DNA from: Balneolaceae bacterium
GTDB taxonomy: Bacteria > Bacteroidota > Rhodothermia > Balneolales > Balneolaceae
Length of the DNA: 64,000 nt
Assembly (NCBI GenBank): GCA_020832285.1
Contig: JAFIFB010000044.1
Coordinates: 1-64,000, forward strand
Direction of reading: 5' to 3'
The notes beneath the pieces were generated by a model, which saw only the letters and a program-made list of their open reading frames with translations, was not told the origin of the DNA and did not search any database. Shown here one piece after another: positions 1-7,584 of the stretch. A program made the position numbers and the translations under genes. The first letter of the stretch is position 1. Every line of letters begins with the position of its first letter.

Positions 1-2
1 GC

Positions 3-293
3 GGTGGAGATACCCCTGAACATATCCTTGTATCCAGAATTGAAAATCTGGATGATGACTGGCACGACTGGCGGTTTACGGAACCGCAGACCGTTCTGAA
101 ACCTGAAAAAGATTATGAGGGCGTAAATGAACCGGTTGGAGAATCCCGTTTTGGTGCCACCTATGATTTTGTTCATCAGCTTCGGGATCCTGCTATTTAT
201 GAAGAAGATGGAAGGGTATATCTACTTTATTCTACAGCTGGTGAATGGGCGATGGCCATTGCTGAAATATTTTTTGAAGAGCGAACTTATTGA
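3..293 (+). CDS. C-terminal part of a glycosidase-like beta-propeller protein, cut by the window edge
   Basis: An open frame enters from the left edge and ends at TGA 291-293, leaving 96 residues. The segment LRDPAIYEEDGRVYLLYS resembles a blade of the five-bladed propellers of GH32/43/68-type enzymes, in which an RDP motif is followed by a 'dG.yYLyyS' strand. The adjoining kduI and kduD genes and the GH88 gene downstream fit a role in cutting a uronate-containing polysaccharide. No catalytic triad can be checked because the N-terminal part lies outside the window, so family assignment is tentative. Confidence 0.55.
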   Translation, partial: GGDTPEHILVSRIENLDDDWHDWRFTEPQTVLKPEKDYEGVNEPVGESRFGATYDFVHQLRDPAIYEEDGRVYLLYSTAGEWAMAIAEIFFEERTY

Positions 294-623
294 TAATTAC
301 TAGTTTTATAAGAACTGTTGTAGATATTTATTTTTAAGTTAAAAGTTTCCCCCTTTCTATATATCCCCAAATGAGGCAAGAAGGACTGTAGGGCCACTAT
401 TTCAATTTGCCCACAACAATTTTTCTAGAACCTATTATTATGTTGATAATTGTCTACTTATTTTTATTTATTGTATAATGGTTTTAAATATTATTATTCC
501 CGAAATATTTTATGCTCTTTGAGAATATATTTATTTAATCTTCTTCAATAATTTTTTTTGAGTACCTCTTCTGCTTTTTATTTATATAGTGAAAGAGCTA
601 AAAATATTTATAATGTGAATGCT
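294..623. other. AT-rich intergenic leader upstream of kduI
   Basis: No gene is visible in these 330 bp. The region is strongly AT-rich. A sigma-70-like pair, TTGTCT at 450-455 and TATAAT at 474-479 with an 18-bp spacer, could drive kduI, but in such AT-rich DNA it may be chance. No CGG-type operator like those at 2774, 10735 and 17241 was found here. Confidence 0.35.
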
Positions 624-1463
624 ATGTCTATCCATTATTCAGTTCGTTTTGCTTCACATCCTAAAGATGTAAAAAGTTATGATACAGAACAATTAAGGAA
701 TCATTTTCTTATCGAGGAATTATTCAAATCCGGAGAAATACATCTCTTGTATTCTCACTATGATCGATTCATCATAGGCGGGGTAAAACCAACTACTTCT
801 CCACTACAACTTGAATCCATACAACCACTTAAGTCAAATTATTTTGCTGATCGCCGTGAGCTTGGCGTTATTAATATAGGTGAAACAGGTGTAGTTATTG
901 TTGATGATCGAAACTATAAACTGGAACATAAAGAAGCTCTTTATATTGGTAAAGGTTCAGAAAAAATAATTTTCAAAAGTCATGAACAAAATCAACCGTT
1001 ATTCTATTTAAATTCTGCACCCGCCCATCAGGTTTATCCGACGAAGAAAATTACACATAGAGAAAGTGAAGTTGTTGAGCTTGGTTCTTTTGAATCATCA
1101 AATCATCGGGTTATTCGGAAATTGATTGTGAACAGTATTGTTGATACGTGTCAGTTGCAAATGGGCATGACCGAAATGAAACCGGGAAGTGTATGGAACA
1201 CGATGCCTGCCCACGTGCATGATCGCCGGATGGAAGCTTATTTATATTTTGATTTACCTGAAGATCAGGTTGTGTGCCATTTCATTGGAGAGCCTGAACA
1301 TACAAGACATATTTGGCTTAGGAACCATCAGGCAGTACTTTCACCACCATGGTCAATCCATTCTGGGTCGGGTACAAGTAATTACACATTTATTTGGGGT
1401 ATGGCGGGAGAAAACCTGGACTATACGGATATGGAGATATGTAAGGTAACTGATTTGAGATGA
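624..1463 (+). CDS. kduI: 5-dehydro-4-deoxy-D-glucuronate isomerase KduI
   Basis: Interconverts 5-keto-4-deoxyuronate and 3-deoxy-D-glycero-2,5-hexodiulosonate, a cytoplasmic step in breakdown of unsaturated uronates from pectin, ulvan or glycosaminoglycans. The protein matches the E. coli enzyme along its whole length, for example RRELGVINIGETG and the C-terminal YTFIWGMAGEN. The zinc ligands expected from E. coli KduI (His196, His198, Glu203, His245) appear here as His197, His199, Glu204 and His246, in MPAHVHDRRMEAY and WSIHSG. The frame is open back to a TTG at 558, but ATG 624 gives 279 residues, matching the 278-residue E. coli protein, so I chose it. kduD follows 48 bp downstream. Confidence 0.95.
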   Translation: MSIHYSVRFASHPKDVKSYDTEQLRNHFLIEELFKSGEIHLLYSHYDRFIIGGVKPTTSPLQLESIQPLKSNYFADRRELGVINIGETGVVIVDDRNYKLEHKEALYIGKGSEKIIFKSHEQNQPLFYLNSAPAHQVYPTKKITHRESEVVELGSFESSNHRVIRKLIVNSIVDTCQLQMGMTEMKPGSVWNTMPAHVHDRRMEAYLYFDLPEDQVVCHFIGEPEHTRHIWLRNHQAVLSPPWSIHSGSGTSNYTFIWGMAGENLDYTDMEICKVTDLR

Positions 1464-1511
1464 CGGTTAAAATGAATTGACAATAAACGGAAAGTAACAA
1501 TTTTAATAACT

Positions 1512-2276
1512 ATGCAGTCATTTTTTGACCTAACTAATAAAACAGCACTTGTGACAGGCGTCAGGCGAGGGATTGGACGAAAAATAGCCGAAGGTCTCGC
1601 CGAAGCAGGTGCCAATATTATTGGTGTGTCGGCGAATCTTGAACAGAAAGAAAGTGAAGTTCAACTGAGTATCAACGCGATAAGAAGACAGTTTTGGGGC
1701 TTTCGGTGCGATTTTTCCAATAGAAACTCGTTATATAATTTCATAAAGCAGGTGGAATCAGAATGTCCTCCTGTCGATATATTGGTAAACAATGCAGGAA
1801 CAATTCGCAGAGAACCGGCTGCTGAGCATACCGACGAATACTGGGATGAAGTCATAGAGGTCAATCTGAATTCGCAATTCATCCTCAGCAGAGAAATAGG
1901 TAAGCAAATGCTTAATAGAAAAAAAGGTAAAATTATATTTATTGCTTCTCTGCTTACATATCAGGGTGGGATTACAGTTCCTGGTTATGCCGCAAGTAAA
2001 GGGGGAATTGGGCAGCTTACCAAAGCTCTTGCCAATGAATGGGCTTCAAAAGGTGTCAATGTGAATGCAATTGCTCCCGGATATATAGCAACTGACAATA
2101 CTGAAGCCCTGAGAAAGGATATAAAAAGATCTGCAGGTATTCTTAAGAGAATACCTGCAGGGCGCTGGGGTAAACCTGAAGACCTTAAAGGTGCTGCAGT
2201 ATTTCTTGCCTCAGAAGCTTCAAATTATATTCATGGTACAATTCTTACTGTAGATGGTGGATGGATGGGTAGATGA
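1512..2276 (+). CDS. kduD: 2-dehydro-3-deoxy-D-gluconate 5-dehydrogenase KduD (SDR)
   Basis: A 254-residue classical short-chain dehydrogenase. The Rossmann motif TGVRRGIG is at residues 15-22, NNAG at 93-96, Ser146, and the YAASK active site has Tyr159 and Lys163. KduD reduces 3-deoxy-hexodiulosonate to 2-keto-3-deoxygluconate with NAD(P)H. Its place directly after kduI makes KduD much more likely than a generic SDR. KDG kinase and aldolase, the next steps, are not in this window. The C-terminal GGxLTVDGGWMGR-like ending is typical of this subfamily. Confidence 0.9.
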   Translation: MQSFFDLTNKTALVTGVRRGIGRKIAEGLAEAGANIIGVSANLEQKESEVQLSINAIRRQFWGFRCDFSNRNSLYNFIKQVESECPPVDILVNNAGTIRREPAAEHTDEYWDEVIEVNLNSQFILSREIGKQMLNRKKGKIIFIASLLTYQGGITVPGYAASKGGIGQLTKALANEWASKGVNVNAIAPGYIATDNTEALRKDIKRSAGILKRIPAGRWGKPEDLKGAAVFLASEASNYIHGTILTVDGGWMGR

Positions 2277-2355
2277 AGAATTTTGAAACGTAACGAATAT
2301 TTAATATATAATAATAACAATAACTTAATCTTTATATAAATTAAATAAGTAATAT

Positions 2356-2763
2356 ATGAAAATCGAACATTTCGCCATCAACGTCGAAAACCCGCTTGAA
2401 ATGGCAGAGTGGTATGTCAAAGAGATGGGACTAAAAATCGTAAATCAGTCTGAAATAGCGCCATTTACTACATTTCTTGCCGATGACAGTGAGAGGGTCA
2501 TGATTGAAATCTACAAGAATCCGGCTGACCAGGTACCCGATTACAGGAATATGGATCCGTTGCTTCTGCACCTGGCTTTTGTTTCTGAAGATCCGGCTAA
2601 AGACAAAGACCGATTACTACAGAAAGGGGCTGCATTGGTATCTGACGATCTTTTGGATGATGGATCTCATTTGGTCATGTTGAGGGATCCTTGGGGAATT
2701 TGCATCCAATTATGTAAAAGAGGTACCCCGATGTTAGCCAAGAAGGAAAAAAATGGGGCTTGA
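2356..2763 (+). CDS. VOC (glyoxalase/bleomycin-resistance fold) family protein
   Basis: 135 residues with two beta-alpha-beta-beta-beta units typical of vicinal oxygen chelate proteins: MKIEHFAINVENP at the start and SHLVMLRDPWGICIQL near the end. Candidate metal ligands are His5, a His in the LLLHLAF strand, and a Glu in the first half. Members are isomerases, dioxygenases or lyases acting on small carbonyl compounds. The position between kduD and a cupin gene suggests sugar-acid isomerisation or epimerisation, which is inference. It lies 79 bp after kduD in an AT-rich gap. Confidence 0.75.
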   Translation: MKIEHFAINVENPLEMAEWYVKEMGLKIVNQSEIAPFTTFLADDSERVMIEIYKNPADQVPDYRNMDPLLLHLAFVSEDPAKDKDRLLQKGAALVSDDLLDDGSHLVMLRDPWGICIQLCKRGTPMLAKKEKNGA

Positions 2764-2773
2764 TTTTTTAACT

Positions 2774-2787
2774 CTTAACCGGTAAAG
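2774..2787. promoter_or_regulatory. Candidate LacI-family operator upstream of the cupin gene
   Basis: CTTAACCGGTAAAG is palindromic at 12 of 14 positions around a central CCGG and lies 37 bp before the ATG at 2824. It resembles sites at 10741-10754 and 17241-17254, which also precede genes of this region. LacI-family operators commonly have a central CG. The binding factor (gene at 12334) is inferred. Confidence 0.4.
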
Positions 2788-2823
2788 TTAAAGGCGAACA
2801 TTATCTCAATCATAAAGAAAAAA

Positions 2824-3270
2824 ATGAAAATAGCTGACTTACAGAATATGGATGGCCGAAGGTTTCCGGCCCGGCGCCTTACTAAAAACATTGCCGGCGG
2901 TGCTTCTTCCATTCAAACAGAAAATTTTTGCATGGGAATCGTGGAACTGGATCCGGAGGGCGGACAAGTGCCCTGGCACAATCACCCGGAAGAGGAAGTG
3001 TATTTTATCCTTGAAGGAAAAGGGGAGATGTGCATTGGAAGTGAGCGGAAGGAGATCACGGGCGGGCAAGCCGTGTTTATTCCGCCAAATGAGTTTCATC
3101 AATTGAGCAACATCGGAAAAACACCCCTGAAGATGATCTACTGCTATGGCCCGGCCGGAGATGTGGATCACTGGAAACAGGAACTGGAAGGCACTCTTCC
3201 CAAAGAGGGTGTGGATGTGCCGCCGCTTCCGGAAGGAGCCTGGCCACAATGTACCGATCCGCCGGAATAG
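2824..3270 (+). CDS. Cupin domain protein
   Basis: 148 residues forming a single cupin barrel. Cupin motif 1 is PWHNHPEEEVYFILEGKG, with two His and a Glu as likely metal ligands, and motif 2 is around FIPPNEFHQLSNIG with the fourth ligand His. Such small cupins occur in pectin, ulvan and alginate loci, where some linearise unsaturated uronates (KdgF-like), but specific KdgF identity cannot be shown from sequence alone. It has its own candidate operator upstream. The C-terminal tail is rich in Pro and Gly. Confidence 0.8.
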   Translation: MKIADLQNMDGRRFPARRLTKNIAGGASSIQTENFCMGIVELDPEGGQVPWHNHPEEEVYFILEGKGEMCIGSERKEITGGQAVFIPPNEFHQLSNIGKTPLKMIYCYGPAGDVDHWKQELEGTLPKEGVDVPPLPEGAWPQCTDPPE

Positions 3271-3391
3271 TGAATATTGAATTGAATAATAAAATTGGGA
3301 AAGATGAATAATGACGTGGGGGAAAACTTCAGATTTTCAGTCTGATACATTCATCTATTCTTTAAAACATCAAAAAAATAAATAAACAAAT

Positions 3392-4552
3392 ATGAGTGAA
3401 GAACTAACCACACATACCATCGGCATTATTATGAACGGGGTGACCGGCCGGATGGGTAAAAACCAGCATTTGCTTAGATCAATTCTGCCAATTATTGAAC
3501 AGGGCGGGGTTAAAATAAGCGAACATGAAGTGATCATACCGAAGCCCGTGCTGGTAGGCCGAAATTCGACTAAACTTGAAAAGCTTTCCGAAGAGTCCGG
3601 TGTTAAAGACTGGACTACTAACCTGGATTCGGTTTTAAAAGATGACCAGTATCAGATATACTTTGATGCTCAACGGACCGATCTTCGTGTGGAGAGCGTG
3701 AAAAAGGCCGCAGCAGCAGGAAAGCATATTTACTGCGAAAAACCTTCGGCGGTTACAACCAAGGGTGCCGTGGAACTGTTCAGGATAGCAGATAAAGCCG
3801 GTGTAAAGCACGGTGTGGTCCAGGACAAACTCTGGCTCCCCGGCCTGGTGAAGTTGCAGCAGTTGCGCGATCAGGGATTTTTTGGAGAGATTCTCTCTGT
3901 AAAGGGTGACTTTGGTTATTGGGTATTTGAAGGGGATACAGTTCCCGCTCAGCGCCCCTCCTGGAATTACAGAAAAGCGGATGGCGGAGGTCTTATTTTA
4001 GACATGTTTTGCCACTGGCGATATGTAATTGATAATCTGTTCGGGGAAATCAAGTCGGTTTCATGCCTGGCGGCAACTCATATCGACAAACGGTGGGACG
4101 AACAGGGTAAACCGTATAAAGCAGATTCCGATGATGCTGCATACGCCATTTTTGAACTTAAAAACGGTATCGTTGCCCAGTTTAATTCTTCCTGGACAAC
4201 ACGAGTCCGCCGCGACGACTTGCTCACTGTTCAGGTTGACGGTACCAAAGGTTCTGCCGTAGCAGGTTTGCGGGATGCCTGGATTCAGCCTCACTCGGCC
4301 ACTCCCAAACCGGTCTGGAATCCCGATGTGGAGAAGGATATCGATTTCCATGAAGGCTGGATGAAAGTTCCTCACCAGCAGGAGTTTGAGAACGCTTTTA
4401 AAATTCAGTGGGAGCTGTTTTTGAAGCATATTGTGAAAGATGAACCGTTTCGATGGAACCTGCTTGAAGCCGCCAAAGGCAATCAGCTCGCCGATATTGG
4501 CTACGAAGCTGCCGAAAAACGCCAGTGGCTTGATGTGCCGGAGTTGGTATAG
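3392..4552 (+). CDS. Gfo/Idh/MocA family oxidoreductase (cytoplasmic)
   Basis: 386 residues with an N-terminal Rossmann fold and a C-terminal alpha/beta domain. The nucleotide-binding loop reads NGVTGRMGKNQHL, a GxxGRMG pattern like that of dihydrodipicolinate reductase rather than the usual GxGxxG of the family. The EKPSAV motif with the conserved Lys lies near residue 120, and GGGLILDMFCHWRY resembles the family motif that carries the catalytic His. No signal peptide is present, unlike the other three paralogues here, so it acts in the cytoplasm. The substrate is probably a sugar, sugar acid or inositol-like compound from the same pathway. Confidence 0.85.
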   Translation: MSEELTTHTIGIIMNGVTGRMGKNQHLLRSILPIIEQGGVKISEHEVIIPKPVLVGRNSTKLEKLSEESGVKDWTTNLDSVLKDDQYQIYFDAQRTDLRVESVKKAAAAGKHIYCEKPSAVTTKGAVELFRIADKAGVKHGVVQDKLWLPGLVKLQQLRDQGFFGEILSVKGDFGYWVFEGDTVPAQRPSWNYRKADGGGLILDMFCHWRYVIDNLFGEIKSVSCLAATHIDKRWDEQGKPYKADSDDAAYAIFELKNGIVAQFNSSWTTRVRRDDLLTVQVDGTKGSAVAGLRDAWIQPHSATPKPVWNPDVEKDIDFHEGWMKVPHQQEFENAFKIQWELFLKHIVKDEPFRWNLLEAAKGNQLADIGYEAAEKRQWLDVPELV

Positions 4553-4564
4553 TTTTGAAGCATT

Positions 4565-4599
4565 CAGCTATCAGCTATCAGCTATCAGTTGTCAGTACT
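4565..4599. repeat. Heptanucleotide array (CAGCTAT units), left flank of the S23-type gene
   Basis: Five 7-bp units in tandem: CAGCTAT three times, then CAGTTGT and CAGTACT. The array runs into the 3' end of the following minus-strand gene and encodes its last residues and stop. On the other side of that gene, 4977-5005 carries the same kind of heptads in inverted orientation. Confidence 0.85.
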
Positions 4600-4944
4600 T
4601 ACTTTTTGATGAAGCGAAGTTAGCATCCTTTTAATTTCTTGTACTTTTTCTGTTTGTTCTGTGTAAATGGAATTGGCAATAAAACCGAGATCCTTTGATA
4701 ACAGAATTTGATATTCCAATTCCGATGCAGAACCCATTGCAATATTTAAAAATTGTGCCATTTGAGTCTGTGTGGTTCGCCCACAACCTTCTGCAATATT
4801 GGACGGTATTGACGATGCTGACCTTCGTATTTGACTTGTTAATCCATATAATTCTTCTTTCGGAAATCCGGAAGTTATTTTGTAAACAGACAAAGCTAAA
4901 ACATGACTTTTTTGCCAAACAGAAAGATTTTTGAAGTTTCTCAT
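4585..4944 (-). CDS. Four-helix bundle protein, S23/intervening-sequence family
   Basis: 119 residues starting MRNFKNLSVWQKSHVLALSV. The family hallmarks are visible: WQKSH in helix 1, FPKEELYGLTSQIRRSA, IPSNIAEGCGR, and an FLNIAMGSASELEYQ third helix. The family was first seen in intervening sequences of 23S rRNA genes, but most members, like this one, are stand-alone and their function is unknown; the fold resembles Avd, the accessory protein of diversity-generating retroelements. No rRNA, reverse transcriptase or variable repeat is nearby. The gene sits opposite to its neighbours and is enclosed by inverted 7-bp arrays, one of which encodes its C-terminus. Confidence 0.88.
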   Translation of the reverse strand: MRNFKNLSVWQKSHVLALSVYKITSGFPKEELYGLTSQIRRSASSIPSNIAEGCGRTTQTQMAQFLNIAMGSASELEYQILLSKDLGFIANSIYTEQTEKVQEIKRMLTSLHQKVSTDN

Positions 4945-4976
4945 TACAAGGATACGTTTTGATTAAAGATTTACTA

Positions 4977-5005
4977 AAAGCTGACGACTGAAAGCTGACA
5001 GCTTA
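4977..5005. repeat. Degenerate heptanucleotide array, right flank of the S23-type gene
   Basis: Read on the minus strand this stretch is AGCTGT, CAGCTTT, CAGTCGT, CAGCTTT: degenerate 7-bp units of the same CAGCTnT type as at 4565-4599 but in the opposite orientation. The two arrays therefore form an inverted pair around the gene at 4585-4944, marking a unit of about 440 bp. Confidence 0.7.
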
Positions 5006-5068
5006 CAACAGTATGAACCCAAAACGAGGAATTCCTTACAATTTTCAACAAAGAACAATAATCGCATT

Positions 5069-6451
5069 ATGAACATCAACCAAAACCTGACTGCAAAAAA
5101 CCTTCAAAAAAAATTGAATAATGTCTGGGAACATTCAGCCCGGAAAATCCACCTGATTCGTAAGGAGTACGATACGGCCAAAGGCTCACCTGTTTTTACA
5201 GAAGCCGGGATGTACACAACACGCGGATGGACCGAGTGGACACAGGGATTTCAGTTTGGCGGAGAGATCCTTCAGTACGATGCTACCGGTGAACAGGAGT
5301 TTCTCGATTTGGGGCGAAAAGCCACACTGGAGCTGATGGCACATCACATCACCCACATCGGTGTGCATGATCACGGATTTAATAACGTGAGCACGTACGG
5401 GTCGCTTCTGCGTCTGATGGAGGAAGGTAAAATTGAAGGTAACGAATGGCAAAAACATTTTTATGAACTGGCGCTGAAATCAACCGGGGCAGTTCAGGCT
5501 TCAAGGTGGACTACAACAGAAGACGGAACCGGGTTTATCCACTCTTTCAACGGGCCGCACTCCCTTTTTGTTGATACGGTGCGAACCCTTCGTGCACTGT
5601 CACTCAGCTACAAACTGGGGCACATTCTTTACGGCGAACACGACGAACAAATTTCTCTGCTTGGACGTCTGATTGAACACGCTGAAAATACAGCCAGATA
5701 CAATATCTATTACGGCGAGGGTCGGGATTCCTACGATATCCGTGGACGAACTGCACATGAGGCGGTTTTTAACGTCACAGACGGACATTTTCGATGTCCA
5801 AATTCACAGCAGGGTTTTTCTCCCTTTACAACGTGGACCCGCGGCCTGGCATGGGCGATTTGCGGCTATCCAGAGCAGCTGGAGTTTTTGGAAACAGTTT
5901 CCGATGAAGAACTCGAACTGTTTGGCGGACGGGAAAAAACTGAACAGATGATGCTTAAAGCCGCAAAAGCTACTTGCGACTTTTACATCGATCACACCTC
6001 TTCAGACGGGATTCCATATTGGGATACTGGTGCTCCGGAACTACATAGATTGGGAGACTACACGACATCACCTGCCGACCCCTACAACTCACACGAACCG
6101 GTGGACAGTTCAGCCGCCGCTATCAGTGCACAAGGCTTGCTGAGGCTTGGCAATTACCTGATATCCAAAGGAGATAAAGAAAACGGCAGTCGTTATTTCC
6201 AGGCCGGTCTAACCACTGCGGCCACCCTGATGGAGGAACCTTACCTCAGTACAGACGATTTACATCAGGGTCTTCTGCTCCATTCGGTTTATCACCGGCC
6301 CAACGGATGGGATTACATACCTGAAGACCAATCGATCCCCTGCGGTGAGTCGAGTATGTGGGGAGATTATCATATGCGCGAATTGGCGTTGTACCTCACT
6401 CGAATAGCAAAAGATGAAGAATACTACACCTTTTTTAACCGGATTGGATAA
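5069..6451 (+). CDS. GH88 unsaturated glucuronyl hydrolase
   Basis: 460 residues with the (alpha/alpha)6-barrel pattern of GH88/105. The two Asp residues of Bacillus GL1 UGL (Asp88, Asp149) correspond to Asp101 in GVHDHGF and Asp169 in LFVDTVRTL. Other family signatures are RGRTAHEAVFN, FTTWTRGLAWAICGY, EPVDSSAAAISAQGLL and the C-terminal ESSMWGDYHMRELALYL. The enzyme hydrates the 4,5-double bond of unsaturated uronyl oligosaccharides made by polysaccharide lyases, releasing the keto acid that feeds KduI. No signal peptide is seen, which implies cytoplasmic action on imported oligosaccharides. GH105 is a less likely alternative. Confidence 0.88.
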   Translation: MNINQNLTAKNLQKKLNNVWEHSARKIHLIRKEYDTAKGSPVFTEAGMYTTRGWTEWTQGFQFGGEILQYDATGEQEFLDLGRKATLELMAHHITHIGVHDHGFNNVSTYGSLLRLMEEGKIEGNEWQKHFYELALKSTGAVQASRWTTTEDGTGFIHSFNGPHSLFVDTVRTLRALSLSYKLGHILYGEHDEQISLLGRLIEHAENTARYNIYYGEGRDSYDIRGRTAHEAVFNVTDGHFRCPNSQQGFSPFTTWTRGLAWAICGYPEQLEFLETVSDEELELFGGREKTEQMMLKAAKATCDFYIDHTSSDGIPYWDTGAPELHRLGDYTTSPADPYNSHEPVDSSAAAISAQGLLRLGNYLISKGDKENGSRYFQAGLTTAATLMEEPYLSTDDLHQGLLLHSVYHRPNGWDYIPEDQSIPCGESSMWGDYHMRELALYLTRIAKDEEYYTFFNRIG

Positions 6452-6506
6452 TATACAGCGGATCGCCAACCCGCTTTTACTAATCCAATTTACATAGAAA
6501 CTAATG

Positions 6507-6531
6507 TTTTCCGCTGCATAGCGGCGGAAAA
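6507..6531. terminator. Hairpin between the GH88 and SDR genes
   Basis: TTTTCCGC (6507-6514) pairs with GCGGAAAA (6524-6531) across a 9-base loop. It lies between the two genes but has no T-run after it on the plus strand, so termination strength is uncertain. Confidence 0.35.
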
Positions 6532-6533
6532 AA

Positions 6534-6549
6534 CCAGCAACCAGCAACC
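6534..6549. repeat. Short solo array of CCAGCAA heptads
   Basis: Two CCAGCAA units plus a partial third, ending 8 bp before the start codon at 6557. The unit is the same as in the long array at 59175-59230, but no S23-type gene is next to it. Confidence 0.6.
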
Positions 6550-6556
6550 AAACAAC

Positions 6557-7327
6557 ATGAATCCAACAGCATTTGTAACCGGCGGCTCAAGAGGAATCGG
6601 GCTGGCCATAGCAGAAAAACTTTGCAAGCAGGGGTATGATATAGCCATTAACGGAGTTCGTGGAGAAGAATCGGTACAAGAGGTTTTAGCCGATCTTCAA
6701 TCACTGGGAACGAACGTCATATACTGCCAGGGGGACATTGGATCAGATGAGGATCGGAAAAGAATCGTTGATAAGCTAAAAACAGAATTTGGCCGCCTCA
6801 ATGTGTTGGTGAATAATGCTGGTGTTGCTCCAAAAAAACGCCTCGATCCGCTTAAGGCAAGCACCGAAAGTTTCGACCGGCTGATCCGAATCAACCTGAA
6901 AGGCCCCTATTTTTTAACGCAGGCGATTGCCAGTTGGATGGTAGATCAAAAAAAAGATGTTTCTGATTTTGAAGGTTCCATAATCAACATCGGGTCGATT
7001 TCGGCAACTGTGGTTTCGCCCGACAGGGGAGACTACTGTATCTCCAAAGCAGGGCTGGCAATGCATAACCTGGTATGGGCTGTGCGTCTTGCCGAATATA
7101 ATATTCCGGTTTATGAAGTCAGGCCGGGTGTGATTCGCACCGACATGACGTCCGCAGTTACTGAAAAATATGACAAGCTGATCGCAGAAGGCCTTACCAT
7201 TCAGCCTCGCTGGGGTACACCCGATGATGTAGCTAAAGCTGTTCTCGCACTTGTGCGGGGAGATTTTCCATATTCAAGCGGCGAGGTTATCATGGTAGAT
7301 GGCGGACTGACAATCAACCGATTGTAA
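6557..7327 (+). CDS. SDR family NAD(P)-dependent oxidoreductase (FabG-like)
   Basis: 256 residues with all classical SDR signatures: TGGSRGIG at residues 8-15, NNAG at 86-89, a Ser in the GSIS strand near 147-149, and Tyr160/Lys164 in YCISK. RPGVIRTDM follows the usual substrate-loop position. Annotation as 3-ketoacyl-ACP reductase would be generic. Its place after GH88 and before a carboxylate transporter points to oxidation or reduction of a sugar or uronate intermediate. It does not carry the KduD-type C-terminus. A 140-bp repeat element begins 13 bp after the stop codon. Confidence 0.85.
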   Translation: MNPTAFVTGGSRGIGLAIAEKLCKQGYDIAINGVRGEESVQEVLADLQSLGTNVIYCQGDIGSDEDRKRIVDKLKTEFGRLNVLVNNAGVAPKKRLDPLKASTESFDRLIRINLKGPYFLTQAIASWMVDQKKDVSDFEGSIINIGSISATVVSPDRGDYCISKAGLAMHNLVWAVRLAEYNIPVYEVRPGVIRTDMTSAVTEKYDKLIAEGLTIQPRWGTPDDVAKAVLALVRGDFPYSSGEVIMVDGGLTINRL

Positions 7328-7340
7328 CTTTGTGATTGGG

Positions 7341-7480
7341 TAGTGTTATGTCAAAGATAAAACGTCGGGTTAAGTCATCTGACGAGTTTTTCAAAAAATA
7401 TACCAATATAGATGATTGGGATGATCCCGGAACGACTCGTCTGATGACTCTCTCACACTTTTACAGTTGACACGACAGTA
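7341..7480. mobile_element. 140-bp MITE-like element, copy A
   Basis: The ends are TAGTGTTATGTCAA and, on the opposite strand, TACTGTCGTGTCAA: imperfect terminal inverted repeats bordered by TA. Inside is a second inverted repeat, GTCATCTGACGAGT against ACTCGTCTGATGAC. There is no coding potential. A near-identical copy, about five mismatches in 140, lies inverted at 45922-46061. TA borders are typical of IS630/mariner-type insertion, but no transposase of that type is in the window. Confidence 0.8.
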
Positions 7481-7584
7481 TTTTTACAAATGGTTTTAAA
7501 TTTTCTAAAGGTTCAGTATTTAAACAGATGACTGCATGAATTCAAATAGATAAAAATGGATAGAAAAACAGGGGCCAAGGCATA

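Noticed and set aside
558..623. TTG-initiated extension of KduI
   Set aside because: Adds 22 residues with no match to the known enzyme; ATG 624 gives the normal length.
4585..4944. Four-helix-bundle gene as part of a diversity-generating retroelement
   Set aside because: No reverse transcriptase, variable protein or template/variable repeats are found nearby.
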